Shown: positions 16,458 through 25,836, counted from the stretch's first letter. The stretch is 64,000 bases of DNA from Acidobacteriota bacterium (GCA_040754075.1 JBFMDH010000013.1:81108-145107), one strand, 5' to 3'. Translations and numbers: made by a program. Notes: generated from the letters alone by a model not told the origin.

Positions 16458-17255
16458 ATGTCTGAGGATGTCATTTTAACCAAAGTTGAAGACCGGGTTG
16501 CGACCTTAACCTTTAATCGCCCGGATAAATTGAATGCCTTGAGTCGCGATTTAATATTTCAATCCATTGACACCTTGAAAAAATGGAGCAGTGACCCGGA
16601 AGTTGGCGCAATTATCATCACCGCCGCCGGTCGCGCGTTTTGTGCCGGAGGTGATGTGTCGGCGATGGCGCAACGACAGGAGGGTGAAGAAAAATCTCTT
16701 GAACAAAAAATCGACTGGTTGCGCGAAGGTCACGAACTTTCATGGACGATTTACAATTTACCCAAAGTGACCATCGCTGCGGTTAATGGTCACGCGATGG
16801 GCGCAGGGTTGGGAATTTGTTTATCCTGTGATTTGCGAATTGCTGCCGACACGGCGAAATTCGGAACCGCCTATGCCAAAGTCGGATTCGGCGGCGATTT
16901 CGGAACCACCTGGTTACTCACGCAGTATGCCGGAGCGCCGAAAGCCAAAGAGCTTTATTTTCTCGCAGAAATTATCGAAGCCCACGAAGCGCATCGCATC
17001 GGCTTATTAAACAGCGTGGTTCCCGCCGAGCATCTTCTCGCAACGGTCAATGATGTGGCGTCGAGAATCGCGCACGGTCCGCTCGTCAGTTTCCGTTACA
17101 TGAAAGCCAATGTGAATCTCGCCACCACGGTTGATTTTCGCACCATGCTTGACCGCGAATCGGAAACCCACATCCGTTGCGGCGAAACCGAAGACCACAA
17201 AGAAGGGGTGCGCGCTTTTCTTGAAAAACGTCCACCGGTTTTTAAAGGTCGATGA
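16458..17255 (+). CDS. Enoyl-CoA hydratase/isomerase (crotonase), PaaG-like
   Basis: 265 residues with the crotonase fold: FNRPDKLNALS, GRAFCAGGDVSAMA (oxyanion loop), NGHAMGAGLGICLSCDLRIAA. In the active-site segment FGTAYAKVGFGGDFGTTWLL (key residues) the first catalytic Glu of hydratases is replaced (Tyr at that place), and an Asp occupies the position used by PaaG/isomerase members. This suggests double-bond isomerisation or another crotonase reaction more than water addition. The ribosome site is AGGAGG. The operon continues into the genes at 17311 and 17743. Confidence 0.9.
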   Translation: MSEDVILTKVEDRVATLTFNRPDKLNALSRDLIFQSIDTLKKWSSDPEVGAIIITAAGRAFCAGGDVSAMAQRQEGEEKSLEQKIDWLREGHELSWTIYNLPKVTIAAVNGHAMGAGLGICLSCDLRIAADTAKFGTAYAKVGFGGDFGTTWLLTQYAGAPKAKELYFLAEIIEAHEAHRIGLLNSVVPAEHLLATVNDVASRIAHGPLVSFRYMKANVNLATTVDFRTMLDRESETHIRCGETEDHKEGVRAFLEKRPPVFKGR

Positions 17256-17310
17256 TAAAGAATTGTTTGGCAATCGGTGAATGTGCAATTTATTCGAGCG
17301 CGAGGTGATG

Positions 17311-17736
17311 ATGGCAAAGAACGTTTTGGTTGTTCTTCTATTCAGTGTGATGGTAACGGGGCTATTTGTAGTTGAGGGGTTTGGTAAGACCCCGACTTCG
17401 TTTGATGACCCGCCACCCCAGCGCATCAAATTTCAAAAAGGCGCATCATCGGCAATCGTCAAAGGCGTAATCAAAGGATATGCCTTCAAAGACTATGTGT
17501 TTTCGGCGCGTGCCGGTCAACACGCCAGGGTCACGTTGACTTCCGCAAATACTTACGCGGTTTTGGTGATTCGCGCTAAAAGTAATCCCGATGATAACCT
17601 CGCGGTTGAAGCGGTCGAATGGGATGATGATTTACCTGAAAGCGGAGATTATCTCATTCGCGTTTTAATGATGCGCGCAGGAGCGCGGCGTCCCGGCGCT
17701 ACTGCAAATTTTTCACTGAAGGTTGAAATCGAATAG
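17311..17736 (+). CDS. Secreted small beta-sandwich protein (PPC/lysozyme-inhibitor-like)
   Basis: About 141 residues. An N-terminal signal peptide (AKNVLVVLLFSVMVTGLFVVEGFG) is followed by one compact beta domain with DYVFSARAGQHARVTL and LPESGDYLIRVLMMR, a pattern of pre-peptidase C-terminal and PliG-type lysozyme-inhibitor domains. The start is chosen at the second of two adjacent ATGs because GAGG is 5 nt away; ATGs at 17308 and 17281 are alternatives. An exported protein between two cytoplasmic crotonases in one operon is odd. Function unknown. Confidence 0.75.
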   Translation: MAKNVLVVLLFSVMVTGLFVVEGFGKTPTSFDDPPPQRIKFQKGASSAIVKGVIKGYAFKDYVFSARAGQHARVTLTSANTYAVLVIRAKSNPDDNLAVEAVEWDDDLPESGDYLIRVLMMRAGARRPGATANFSLKVEIE

Positions 17737-17742
17737 GTGGTT

Positions 17743-18543
17743 ATGGAATTCAAACAAATCATCTACAGCAAAGAAAATCACCTTGCGACCATCACCTTGA
17801 ACCGTCCCGAAAAATTAAATGCCTATTCGGAAGTGATGGTGCATGAAATCATCGCCGCTTTAAGTGATGCGCGCGATGATGAGACGATTCGCGTAGTGAT
17901 GATTACCGGCAACGGTCGCGGCTTTTGTTCGGGTGGCGATGTGTCGCGAGACTTTCAATACCCATCGCGCTATCGCGGGCACAAAATGGAAGCCATGCTT
18001 GAGATGCGCGAGAATATGCACCAACTCATCACTTTGCTCAGGCGTTTCGATAAACCGACGATTGCGGCAATCAACGGCGCGGCGGTCGCTGGTGGTTTAA
18101 CGCTGGCGCTCAGTTGCGATTTTCGCATCGCCGTTGAGAGCGCCAAATTGGGCGATACCAGTTTGAAGTTCGGTTTGATACCTGATGAAGGCGGCGCATA
18201 TCTTTTCCCTAAATTCATGGGTTTACAAAATGCTTTAAAGATGTCGCTCTTTTCCGAAGTCTATTCGGCAATGCGAGCAAAGGAATTGGGCTTGGTGACT
18301 GAGGTAGTCCCCGATAGCCAGTTGATGCAAACCGCCAAAGCGTGGGCTGAACGATTAGCCGCAGGTCCACCGATTGCGATATGCATCACCAAACGCATGA
18401 TGTACAAACAACAAACGATGGATTTGGAAAACGCGCTTGAAGATGCGGCACTGGCGGTGATGATTACCAACTACACCGAAGACGTTAAAGAAGGCACAGC
18501 GGCATTCCATGAAAAACGCCAACCGAAATTCAAAGGGAAATAA
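17743..18543 (+). CDS. Enoyl-CoA hydratase/isomerase (crotonase)
   Basis: About 266 residues, crotonase fold: LNRPEKLNAYSE, GRGFCSGGDVSRDF, NGAAVAGGLTLALSCDFRIA, then LGDTSLKFGLIPDEGGAYLF. As in the sister gene at 16458 the first hydratase Glu is missing (Ser), and an Asp-Glu pair stands in the IPDEGG loop, so isomerase-type chemistry is likely. The ATG at 17743 follows AGGTGG closely; a GTG two codons earlier (17737) is the other candidate. It is 6 bp after the preceding stop and 12 bp before the thiolase-like gene, so one operon. Confidence 0.9.
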   Translation: MEFKQIIYSKENHLATITLNRPEKLNAYSEVMVHEIIAALSDARDDETIRVVMITGNGRGFCSGGDVSRDFQYPSRYRGHKMEAMLEMRENMHQLITLLRRFDKPTIAAINGAAVAGGLTLALSCDFRIAVESAKLGDTSLKFGLIPDEGGAYLFPKFMGLQNALKMSLFSEVYSAMRAKELGLVTEVVPDSQLMQTAKAWAERLAAGPPIAICITKRMMYKQQTMDLENALEDAALAVMITNYTEDVKEGTAAFHEKRQPKFKGK

Positions 18544-18555
18544 ATCAAAACCAGA

Positions 18556-19725
18556 ATGAGTTTGAAAAACCAAGCGGCAATTGTTGGCATTGGCGAAACC
18601 GATTATGTGAAAGGCTCGCCGCATTCGGAAGTTAAGTTGATGCTCAAAGCTTCGCGAGCCGCCATCGAAGACGCAGGGCTTAAACCAGGTGACATTGATG
18701 GCATCATACCGCCACCGCTGTTTACCACTGCCGAGGAACTCGCGGCAAATTTAGGCATTGAAAATTTACGTTACGCAACAACGGTTCATATGGGCGGCGC
18801 AAGCCCGGTTGCCGCTTTGCAAAGCGCCGCGATGGCAATTACTACAGGAGTCGCCAACCATGTTTTAATCACCCTTGGGTGGTTGGGCTACACGGCAATG
18901 CGCCCGAAACCGGATGCTCCGCGTCAAGGCAAACCGCTTACCAATCCATTCGCCAATAACACGCGCGATTTTTATTTTCCATACGGGGTGCTGGCTCCGG
19001 TTCAAGGTTATGCGTTTTTAGCCATGCGCCATAAACAACTTTACGGCATTCGAGACGACCACACCGCAGCCGTCGCCATCGCCTGTCGCAAACACGCGCA
19101 ATTGAATGAACGCGCTTTGATGCGTGGCAAGCCGATGACCTTGGAAAGTTATCTTGCTTCGCCGATGATATCCGAACCCTTTCGGCTTTTTGATTGTTCG
19201 CTTGAAAGCGACGGCGCGTGTGCTGTGGTGGTAACCGGTTTAGAAAGAGCGCGTGACCTGAAACCGGCTCCGGTAGCCATTCTTGGGGTTGGCGAAGGTC
19301 ATCCGTATCCGGCTGATGACATTGCCTCGAGAAAAGAGTTATTGAGAATCGGTTTAGCGAACGCTGCGCCGAGGGCATTTGCAATGGCTGAGATAAACCC
19401 GACGGATGTTGATTTCATTGAAATATACGATTGCTTTACCTATGTTGTGCTTTTACAGATTGAAGCGTTGGGGTTTTGCGGCATAGGCGAAAGCGGCGAT
19501 TTCGTCCGTGATGGAAATATCGAGTTGGGTGGGAAATTCCCTCTGAATACGCATGGTGGATTGCTCTCTCAGGCGCACACCTGGGGAATGAATCACATCG
19601 TTGAAGCGGTTCGCCAGTTACGCCATCAGGCAGGAGCCGCGCAGGTTCGAGATGCCAGACTTGGACTGGTCACGGGGTGGGGCGATCTGGGAGATGGAAG
19701 TCTCGCGATTCTTGCCAGAGTTTGA
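18556..19725 (+). CDS. SCP2-type thiolase-like protein (Ltp2-like retro-aldolase candidate)
   Basis: 389 residues with the thiolase fold of the nonspecific-lipid-transfer group. Seen: [28 protein letters not shown] at the place where true thiolases carry the nucleophilic Cys (no Cys here), [22 protein letters not shown], and [17 protein letters not shown]. The lost Cys and the following DUF35 gene match the Ltp/DUF35 pair that cleaves steroid side chains by retro-aldol reaction in actinobacteria. The substrate in this organism is unknown. It is last in the crotonase operon. Confidence 0.87.
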   Translation: MSLKNQAAIVGIGETDYVKGSPHSEVKLMLKASRAAIEDAGLKPGDIDGIIPPPLFTTAEELAANLGIENLRYATTVHMGGASPVAALQSAAMAITTGVANHVLITLGWLGYTAMRPKPDAPRQGKPLTNPFANNTRDFYFPYGVLAPVQGYAFLAMRHKQLYGIRDDHTAAVAIACRKHAQLNERALMRGKPMTLESYLASPMISEPFRLFDCSLESDGACAVVVTGLERARDLKPAPVAILGVGEGHPYPADDIASRKELLRIGLANAAPRAFAMAEINPTDVDFIEIYDCFTYVVLLQIEALGFCGIGESGDFVRDGNIELGGKFPLNTHGGLLSQAHTWGMNHIVEAVRQLRHQAGAAQVRDARLGLVTGWGDLGDGSLAILARV

Positions 19726-19959
19726 AACGGTAAGGAGAGCGTGTGAAAAATAATTCATTCGCTTCCATCAAAAGAGCCAATATTGCAGTGGCAATTCGCC
19801 CCTAAGCAGTAATGACGATGACAACCTGCTCCGACTCCGAAAAGGTTTACCAATTACCCGATACCAAAATTGAAAAACGCGGGTAAGAATCCGGTAAACC
19901 GGCTCACTAACAAATTTATTTGACCAGTTGATGAATTTCACAGAAAAGGACTTTTTTTA
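19726..19959 (+). other. Gap with a possible 20-codon relic reading frame
   Basis: GGAGAG followed by GTG at 19743 opens a frame of 20 codons (MKNNSFASIKRANIAVAIRP, stop 19803-19805). It looks like the remains of a start region more than a gene. The rest holds no clear promoter. CCGGTAAACCGG near 19890 is a small palindrome. Confidence 0.3.
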
Positions 19960-20370
19960 ATGATTCAACCGGAACCGGTCGAAGAATTGAATAAACAATA
20001 CTGGTCGCATTGCGCGGCAAAGCGTCTATGTTTTCAGCGATGTAACGATTGCGGCGGGTGGCGACATATTCCGAGACCCATATGTGCCGAGTGCGGTTCG
20101 ACGGATTGGGAATGGACAGCGTCGTGTGGGCGCGGGAAGGTTTTTTCATGGACTGTAACCCATGCGCCTTTGCATATGGCTTTCGCCTCCCAGGTTCCCT
20201 ATGCAGTTATCATTGTCGAATTGGAAGAGGGGGTGCGAATGCTGAGCGGGTTAAAAAATTGTCCGGTCGATGAAGTTGAACTGGATATGCCCGTTGAAGT
20301 CGTTTTCGAGAGCCTCAATGAAACCGCAGCGATACCATTTTTTCAGCCGGTTGATGACGCGAAAAAGTGA
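19960..20370 (+). CDS. DUF35 / OB-fold zinc-ribbon acyl-CoA-binding protein
   Basis: 136 residues. An N-terminal helix is followed by a rubredoxin-like zinc ribbon (CNDCGGWRHIPRPICAEC, residues about 29-46) and a C-terminal OB-fold (GKVFSWTVTHAP, YAVIIVELEEGVRMLSGL). This is the architecture of ChsH2-DUF35 and related partners that bind CoA esters for SCP2-type thiolases and aldolases. The thiolase-like gene is directly upstream, so the two probably form one complex. The end of the gene faces a convergent minus-strand gene. Confidence 0.9.
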   Translation: MIQPEPVEELNKQYWSHCAAKRLCFQRCNDCGGWRHIPRPICAECGSTDWEWTASCGRGKVFSWTVTHAPLHMAFASQVPYAVIIVELEEGVRMLSGLKNCPVDEVELDMPVEVVFESLNETAAIPFFQPVDDAKK

Positions 20371-20403
20371 AAGGCAAAGCGAGGAATCACTTTCACCTGT
20401 TGT

Positions 20404-20706
20404 CTAAGCCAATCCCCGTATTTTTGCGAACCACCAACGCAGTCCAACAAACAAGAATCGCCAGTCTTTGAAAAACTCCGGCGGTTTGCCTTCCACCCAA
20501 TGACCGATGAATTGAAAAATCCAGCCGATGACAAACATCGCAAGCGGCACAAGCCAGATGGACTTTACAAAAATTGCGATGATTGCCAACGGAATTGACG
20601 CGGCAATCAAGGGAATACCAATGGTGTGGCAAAAGCGATTAACGGGATGTTGATGGCTTTTTGCATATTCAGCTATCCAATTTTCCCAGGGTCGCCCGGC
20701 TAACAT
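20404..20706 (-). CDS. Mpo1-like (DUF962) membrane protein, 2-hydroxy fatty acid dioxygenase family
   Basis: 100 residues. Conserved family pieces are clear: SHQHPVNRFCHTIGIP with three His, and FIGHWVEGKPPEFFKDWRFLFVG with another His. Two hydrophobic segments lie between them. The yeast family member Mpo1 is an iron(II) dioxygenase that removes one carbon from 2-hydroxy fatty acids (alpha-oxidation). The conserved His set is intact. It lies 17 bp after an esterase gene on the same strand and next to beta-oxidation genes, in keeping with a role in unusual fatty acids. Confidence 0.88.
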   Translation of the reverse strand: MLAGRPWENWIAEYAKSHQHPVNRFCHTIGIPLIAASIPLAIIAIFVKSIWLVPLAMFVIGWIFQFIGHWVEGKPPEFFKDWRFLFVGLRWWFAKIRGLA

Positions 20707-20723
20707 GGTTTCACCTCCAAAAT

Positions 20724-21614
20724 TTATGCGGTGTGCGTTTTGTAAAAATCCCCGATTCGATTGATTGCCTCGCGCCCTTCTTTCAACATCGGATGAAAGA
20801 AATGCCAGACATGAACCATGTCTTCCCAGATTTCAAGGGTGACGGGGACACCGGCTTCTTTCGCGCGTTTTTCAAGGTTGAGGGAATCATCCAGTAATAT
20901 CTCTTCGGTTCCGACTTGAATCAAAAGCGGCGGCAAGCCTTGCAGGTCAGCGTACAGTGGCGAAGCGAGCGGCGTTTTAGCATCCTGTCCCTGTAAATAT
21001 GCGGTTGCCATCTGGATTAAAATTGTCTCGGTGCAAATCGGGTCAGCTTCGGCTTTGGTTAGAATACTTTCGGCAGAATTCGTTAAGTCTACCCAGGGAG
21101 AAATACAAATTCCGCCCGCCGGAAGTTCAATCCCCTGTTCGCGCAAGGCAACCAGTGTCGCAATCGTCAATCCGCCACCTGCCGAATCTCCGGCAATCAT
21201 GATGTTATTGGCTTCAATTCCCTGTTCGAGTAAACAGCGATAAGCCGCCACGCTATCTTCGACCGCTGCCGGGTGGGGATTTTCCGGGGCGAGACGATAA
21301 TTGAGCGATAGCACCGATGCGCCGGTTGCCTGACTGATGGCGGCTACCTGATGACGATGCGAATTCGTCGAACCGATAATGTATCCGCCGCCATGTACAT
21401 AGAGCACGGTTTTAGCCTCGGTAGCCAGGTCGGCTTTAACCCATTCGGCTTTTACGCCGTTCACCTCGACAGGTTGCAGAGTTACCTCTGCCGGTAAGGG
21501 AAACGATTGACCCATTTGATCATAAACCGCGCGCAATTCCGCTAAAGACAAGGAACTGGAATCGGGAAAAGAAGCGAGTAAATCGCGAACCGCCTGCATA
21601 TCCTGGCTTGCCAT
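20724..21614 (-). CDS. Alpha/beta hydrolase, hormone-sensitive-lipase-type esterase
   Basis: 296 residues, HSL family size. Seen: the oxyanion motif HGGGYIIGS, the nucleophile elbow GDSAGG, DPICTE, an acid residue in GTEEILLDDS and the catalytic His in MVHVWHFF. There is no signal peptide, so it is cytoplasmic. It hydrolyses short to medium acyl esters. AAGGAGATTTA precedes the ATG. It is transcribed together with the Mpo1-like gene. Confidence 0.93.
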   Translation of the reverse strand: MASQDMQAVRDLLASFPDSSSLSLAELRAVYDQMGQSFPLPAEVTLQPVEVNGVKAEWVKADLATEAKTVLYVHGGGYIIGSTNSHRHQVAAISQATGASVLSLNYRLAPENPHPAAVEDSVAAYRCLLEQGIEANNIMIAGDSAGGGLTIATLVALREQGIELPAGGICISPWVDLTNSAESILTKAEADPICTETILIQMATAYLQGQDAKTPLASPLYADLQGLPPLLIQVGTEEILLDDSLNLEKRAKEAGVPVTLEIWEDMVHVWHFFHPMLKEGREAINRIGDFYKTHTA

Positions 21615-21744
21615 TAAATCTCCTTTTGCAATTTCGATTATTGAGGCACGCAGATTTTACACAATCCGATTTGCTCTTAGAAATCAAAATGGCTTAAATT
21701 TCAAATTGTCTGTGACGACCTTATTAATCAATATCAAGGAATAA

Positions 21745-22041
21745 TTGAACGCTATGGAACAACCGATTTGGAATTTTGAACAGCAACCGGCAACCGAACC
21801 GCTCGATGAGACCAGCATCAACCTGCGGGCTTATTTCGATAGAATGCCGGATGAAAAATTACGTCAATATTCACAGAACTGGACAAATGAACAGGTCATC
21901 GAATGGGATGGTAATTTTACTGATGAAGGAAACCTGTTGATACTTTGTTGTGAACGGGATGTAGAAATCGCTGAATATCGTCAAGTTATCGCTCAATGTA
22001 TCGAATACCGCGACCGTGAGAGAGAGGCGATTCCAGCGTAA
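21745..22041 (+). CDS. Small soluble protein of unknown function
   Basis: 98 residues if translation starts at TTG 21745, which has AAGGA at a usable distance; the ATG at 21754 is too far from that site but would remove only three residues. It is acidic, rich in Gln, Glu and Trp near the N-terminus, with no membrane segment and no known motif. It is a single gene, divergent from the esterase. Confidence 0.65.
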   Translation: MNAMEQPIWNFEQQPATEPLDETSINLRAYFDRMPDEKLRQYSQNWTNEQVIEWDGNFTDEGNLLILCCERDVEIAEYRQVIAQCIEYRDREREAIPA

Positions 22042-22089
22042 ATCGCCAATTCATCCCCATATCCCGCCAATTAAAAATTTCTTTTTCTA

Positions 22090-22132
22090 CCCCTTATAGG
22101 GGATTGTATGGATTATTTTTTTCAAATATAAT
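22090..22132 (+). promoter_or_regulatory. Promoter with adjoining palindrome, before the C25 peptidase
   Basis: TTGTAT (22104-22109), 17-nt spacer, TATAAT (22127-22132). CCCCTTATAGGGG (22090-22102) is a palindrome touching the -35 box, so it may be an operator. The whole gap 22042-22399 has no other gene; it leaves an mRNA leader of about 260 nt with local stems such as CAGAA(9 nt)TTCTG near 22280, whose purpose I cannot name. Confidence 0.55.
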
Positions 22133-22399
22133 CTCCGCGTCATCCCCCCAAACCAGGGTAATGATAATCAAGTAATTGATGAACCAAGGTTAAAATTTTT
22201 AGAGACTACCTCCCTCTTTAAAACCTGAAAAAATTACTCGTCGAAAAAAATAATAAATCTGTAAAAGATTAAACCGATACAGAACGGTTCCCATTCTGTA
22301 AAGCCATTAACCGCTATATCGCAGGAGATAGCCAAAAGTTTTTTGAATTTTATGATTTCTTATTTGGAACAAGAAATCATCCAGAGAAGGAGATCGGTT

Positions 22400-25300
22400 A
22401 TGAATCGCCCCCAGAATTTAATATCGAATTCTAAAATGTCAGGAGTTTCCAATAGCTTTTTAAAAAGGCTACGGGGAAATTTTGCAAAACTCTTACCACT
22501 TACATTTATCATCCTAGCCTTTACCTGTTCGGCGTCTGCACAAGCAACCTTTGTTAGTTCTACATCGGGTTCGACGACTAACAGTCATAATGCCAATAGT
22601 GTAACGATATCCGGTTTTACGGTTCCGTCTGGATTAAACTCATCCCTGCTGGTTGTGAGTGTCGCCATTCGTGAAGAAAATAATGACAATTTACCCTTTG
22701 ATAAATTTGTCGGTTCCGTCTCCTATGGTTCAACAACCTTTACAGCCGGAAACAATGGGGGACAAATTGGTGCGTTTGATAAATCCGGTGGCGGTCCCAA
22801 ACAAGTTCGCATAGAAATGTGGTATTTGAAAATGCCCACGCCCGGAACCAATTCGATAACCGTTACCCTGGCGAATAACCAAACCGGGGAGTTTGCAATT
22901 GGTGTGGCGCTCTTTCATTTCGTTCATCCAATTAATCCCTTTAGAACGCAAACCACATTATGTACAACTCCAACAGGGGCGACGGAAACCCCATCAACCA
23001 ATTTTGTGGGGGAACAATCAGATGCGGGTACTGGTAACTCGATTGTCGATGTGCATGTCACTTCTGAGGAAGAAGATTTAATCGTCACTGCTATTGCAAC
23101 CGATGACACGGCATCACCCAATCCGTTAATTTCAGAAGCGGGCTTTCCGGTTCATACCCAATATGCCATCAGCAGTTCCAATTTTGGAGCAAATGGAGCC
23201 GCACAAGGGTTAAGCGGCTATACTGCGACAACGACATGCTCGGTAACCGGTTGGAAAATTACCGGAAACCAACCTTATGCCTTGATGGGCATTGCATTAA
23301 TCGGTGGCTCTGCGCCAACTGCGGTTACTATGCAATCTTATAATGCCGTGCAAAATGGCAGAACGGTCAAAATCGAATGGCAAACCCAAAATGAAATTGA
23401 CAACCTCGGCTTTAATATTTATCGAGAAGCCAAAGGCATTAGAACCCGAATCAATTCCGAACTCATTGCCGGGTCAGCATTAAAAATCGGCGGAGCCATT
23501 CGCAACCAGAGCGGCAATCGGTACTCGTGGTTCGATACTTTACCCAAGAAAAGTAAAAATGCCTCGTACTGGATTGAAGAGGTCGATACGAAAGGGGAAA
23601 CCACCCTTTTCGGGCCGATGGCTCCAGCCCTGACTTCCGATAAAGCCGGATTCACCGCAACTGGAAATGAGGGGATGTTGCTATCAAAATTAGCAAATTC
23701 CATCAATCTGGCGAATCCATCAAGTGAAACCACATTCATTGAAACCAAAGCGTCGCCGGTTGAATTAACCGCCGCAACGGTTCAAGGTCAATTCAGTTTA
23801 GCCGGCAAAGCCGCTGTAAAAATCGCCGTCAATAAAGAGGGATGGTATCAGATTAGCCAACCGCAATTGGTTGCTGCCGGATTGAATTCCGCTGTTGACT
23901 CCAGATATTTACAACTCTTTGTCGATGGCGTCGAACAACCCCTCTCTGTCCTTGCCAATAAAAGCGGTGGGTTCGATAGTTCATCAAGTATCGGGTTTTA
24001 CGGATTGCCACTGGATACGCCATCAACTGATACACATGTTTACTGGCTCACCGTCGGCTCACAGCCCGGCTTGCGTATGGTGAAATCCAAATCGACCGGA
24101 CCCAATTCGGCAGCTCTTAATTTCACTTCGACGGTCGAAAGAAAAGATCGCTTTATCTATTTTTCCGGTTTAATCAATGGCGACACTGAAAATTTCTTTG
24201 GCAGCTTCATCTATTCCCAACCGGTTTCGCAAACCTTAAACCTCAAAAACGTCGATTTAACTTCGGCGCAATCGGCGGTTTTGGAAATCTCCATGCAAGG
24301 CGTAACTCAGATTGCTCATCGTGTTCTGGTGGAACTCAATGGCACTAGCCTCGGAGAAATCGATTATGAAGGGCAACAAAAAGGATACAGTCAATTCAGT
24401 GTACCCAATAGCCAATTAAGAGAAGGCATCAACACCATTCGCCTGGTGGGGGCAAACGGTAGTTCTGATTTCAACCTGGTGGATTATATTCGTCTGACCT
24501 ATAAACACAGTTTCAATGCTGATAACGACAGCCTGAAATTACTGGTTTCGGGTAAAGAGCAGGTAACGATTAACGGCTTCACCTCACCATCCATTCGGGT
24601 CTTTGATCTTACCAATCCGAACGCGGTTCAGGAATTGGAAGGAACGGTTAAAGACAATCGCGGCAGCTATTCAATCAAAGTTGGCGCGAAAGATAGTGGT
24701 CAAAGAATCTTGTATGCTTTGGCATCCAGCCAGTCCAAAGCCCCTGTGAGCATCACCGCTAATTCCCTTTCCAATTTGGCGGCTACCTCGAATGCGGCGA
24801 ATTTACTAATCATCTCGCCCGGCGCGTTTTCTGCGGCAGCGGAAAATTTAAAAACTGCCCGACAGAGCGAAGGCTATCAAACGGCGGTAATCAATATTGA
24901 GGATGTTTATGATGAATTCAGTTACGGGAATAAATCTCCTCAAGCGATTAAAAGTTTCTTTGAGTATGCCAAAAACAATTGGCAGGTTGCGCCAAAATTT
25001 GCCGTTCTGGTGGGCGACGCGACCTATGACCCCAGAAACTATCTGGGTTACGGGTACAACGATATGATTCCGACCAAATTGCTCGGCACCACTCAACTGG
25101 AAACGGCATCGGATGATTGGTTGACGGATTTCGATAATGATGGCATCCCGGAGATTGCCATCGGGCGTCTGCCGGTTAAAACCTCGGACGAAGCCTCAGC
25201 GATGGTTTTCAAATTGTTGAGTTATCCGTCAAATAAACCTTCGGCGAGCGCTTTGTTGGTTAGCGATGTCAATGACCCGAAATTCAGCTTTGAACAAGCC

Positions 25301-25816
25301 AATAACACTTTAACCACAATCCTTCAGGGTCATTTACAGGTTACAGAATTGCAACGCGGCGATTATCCGGGAAATACTGCTGCTGCCAAAGCGCAATTCA
25401 TCGCTGAACTCGACAGTGGTAAAGCATTCGTTAATTATGTCGGTCACGGTTATGTATCGGTGTGGCGAGATAATCTTTTCACCTCGAATGACGCGCGGGT
25501 TTTAACCAATAATAAACTTCCGGTGTTTGTCGGCATTACCTGTATGAATGGTTATTTCCAGGATGTTTTACAGGATTCGCTCGGCAAGGCGATGATGAAG
25601 TCGCAGGGCGGAAGTATCGCTTCCTGGGTTTCATCCGGGATTACCTCACCTGAGGAACAGACCTTGATCAATCAGGAATTTTACCGACAGTTATTTAGCG
25701 GCAGCGGTGAAATCACGATTGGCGAAGCCGCGGCTCGCGCGAAATTGGCAATCACCAACAAAGAACTAAGAAAAACCTATATTTTGCTTGGTGACCCAAC
25801 CTTGAAATTCCGCTAA
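22400..25816 (+). CDS. Secreted C25 (gingipain-like) cysteine peptidase
   Basis: About 1138 residues. I chose the ATG at 22400 because GAAGGAGAT lies before it and a signal peptide follows (LLPLTFIILAFTCSASA); a TTG start 19 codons earlier has no support. The N-terminal half is beta-rich with no named domain; the segment after residue 270 resembles surface beta-sandwich modules. The C-terminal 400 residues are the peptidase: LVGDATYDPRNYLG, SDDWLTDFDNDGIPEIAIGRLPV, His in FVNYVGHGY, Cys in VGITCMNGYF, closing YILLGDPTLKF. It probably cleaves proteins outside the cell. I see no type IX sorting domain at the C-terminus. Confidence 0.9.
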   Translation: MNRPQNLISNSKMSGVSNSFLKRLRGNFAKLLPLTFIILAFTCSASAQATFVSSTSGSTTNSHNANSVTISGFTVPSGLNSSLLVVSVAIREENNDNLPFDKFVGSVSYGSTTFTAGNNGGQIGAFDKSGGGPKQVRIEMWYLKMPTPGTNSITVTLANNQTGEFAIGVALFHFVHPINPFRTQTTLCTTPTGATETPSTNFVGEQSDAGTGNSIVDVHVTSEEEDLIVTAIATDDTASPNPLISEAGFPVHTQYAISSSNFGANGAAQGLSGYTATTTCSVTGWKITGNQPYALMGIALIGGSAPTAVTMQSYNAVQNGRTVKIEWQTQNEIDNLGFNIYREAKGIRTRINSELIAGSALKIGGAIRNQSGNRYSWFDTLPKKSKNASYWIEEVDTKGETTLFGPMAPALTSDKAGFTATGNEGMLLSKLANSINLANPSSETTFIETKASPVELTAATVQGQFSLAGKAAVKIAVNKEGWYQISQPQLVAAGLNSAVDSRYLQLFVDGVEQPLSVLANKSGGFDSSSSIGFYGLPLDTPSTDTHVYWLTVGSQPGLRMVKSKSTGPNSAALNFTSTVERKDRFIYFSGLINGDTENFFGSFIYSQPVSQTLNLKNVDLTSAQSAVLEISMQGVTQIAHRVLVELNGTSLGEIDYEGQQKGYSQFSVPNSQLREGINTIRLVGANGSSDFNLVDYIRLTYKHSFNADNDSLKLLVSGKEQVTINGFTSPSIRVFDLTNPNAVQELEGTVKDNRGSYSIKVGAKDSGQRILYALASSQSKAPVSITANSLSNLAATSNAANLLIISPGAFSAAAENLKTARQSEGYQTAVINIEDVYDEFSYGNKSPQAIKSFFEYAKNNWQVAPKFAVLVGDATYDPRNYLGYGYNDMIPTKLLGTTQLETASDDWLTDFDNDGIPEIAIGRLPVKTSDEASAMVFKLLSYPSNKPSASALLVSDVNDPKFSFEQANNTLTTILQGHLQVTELQRGDYPGNTAAAKAQFIAELDSGKAFVNYVGHGYVSVWRDNLFTSNDARVLTNNKLPVFVGITCMNGYFQDVLQDSLGKAMMKSQGGSIASWVSSGITSPEEQTLINQEFYRQLFSGSGEITIGEAAARAKLAITNKELRKTYILLGDPTLKFR

Positions 25817-25836
25817 ACAGCCATAGATTCACCATA

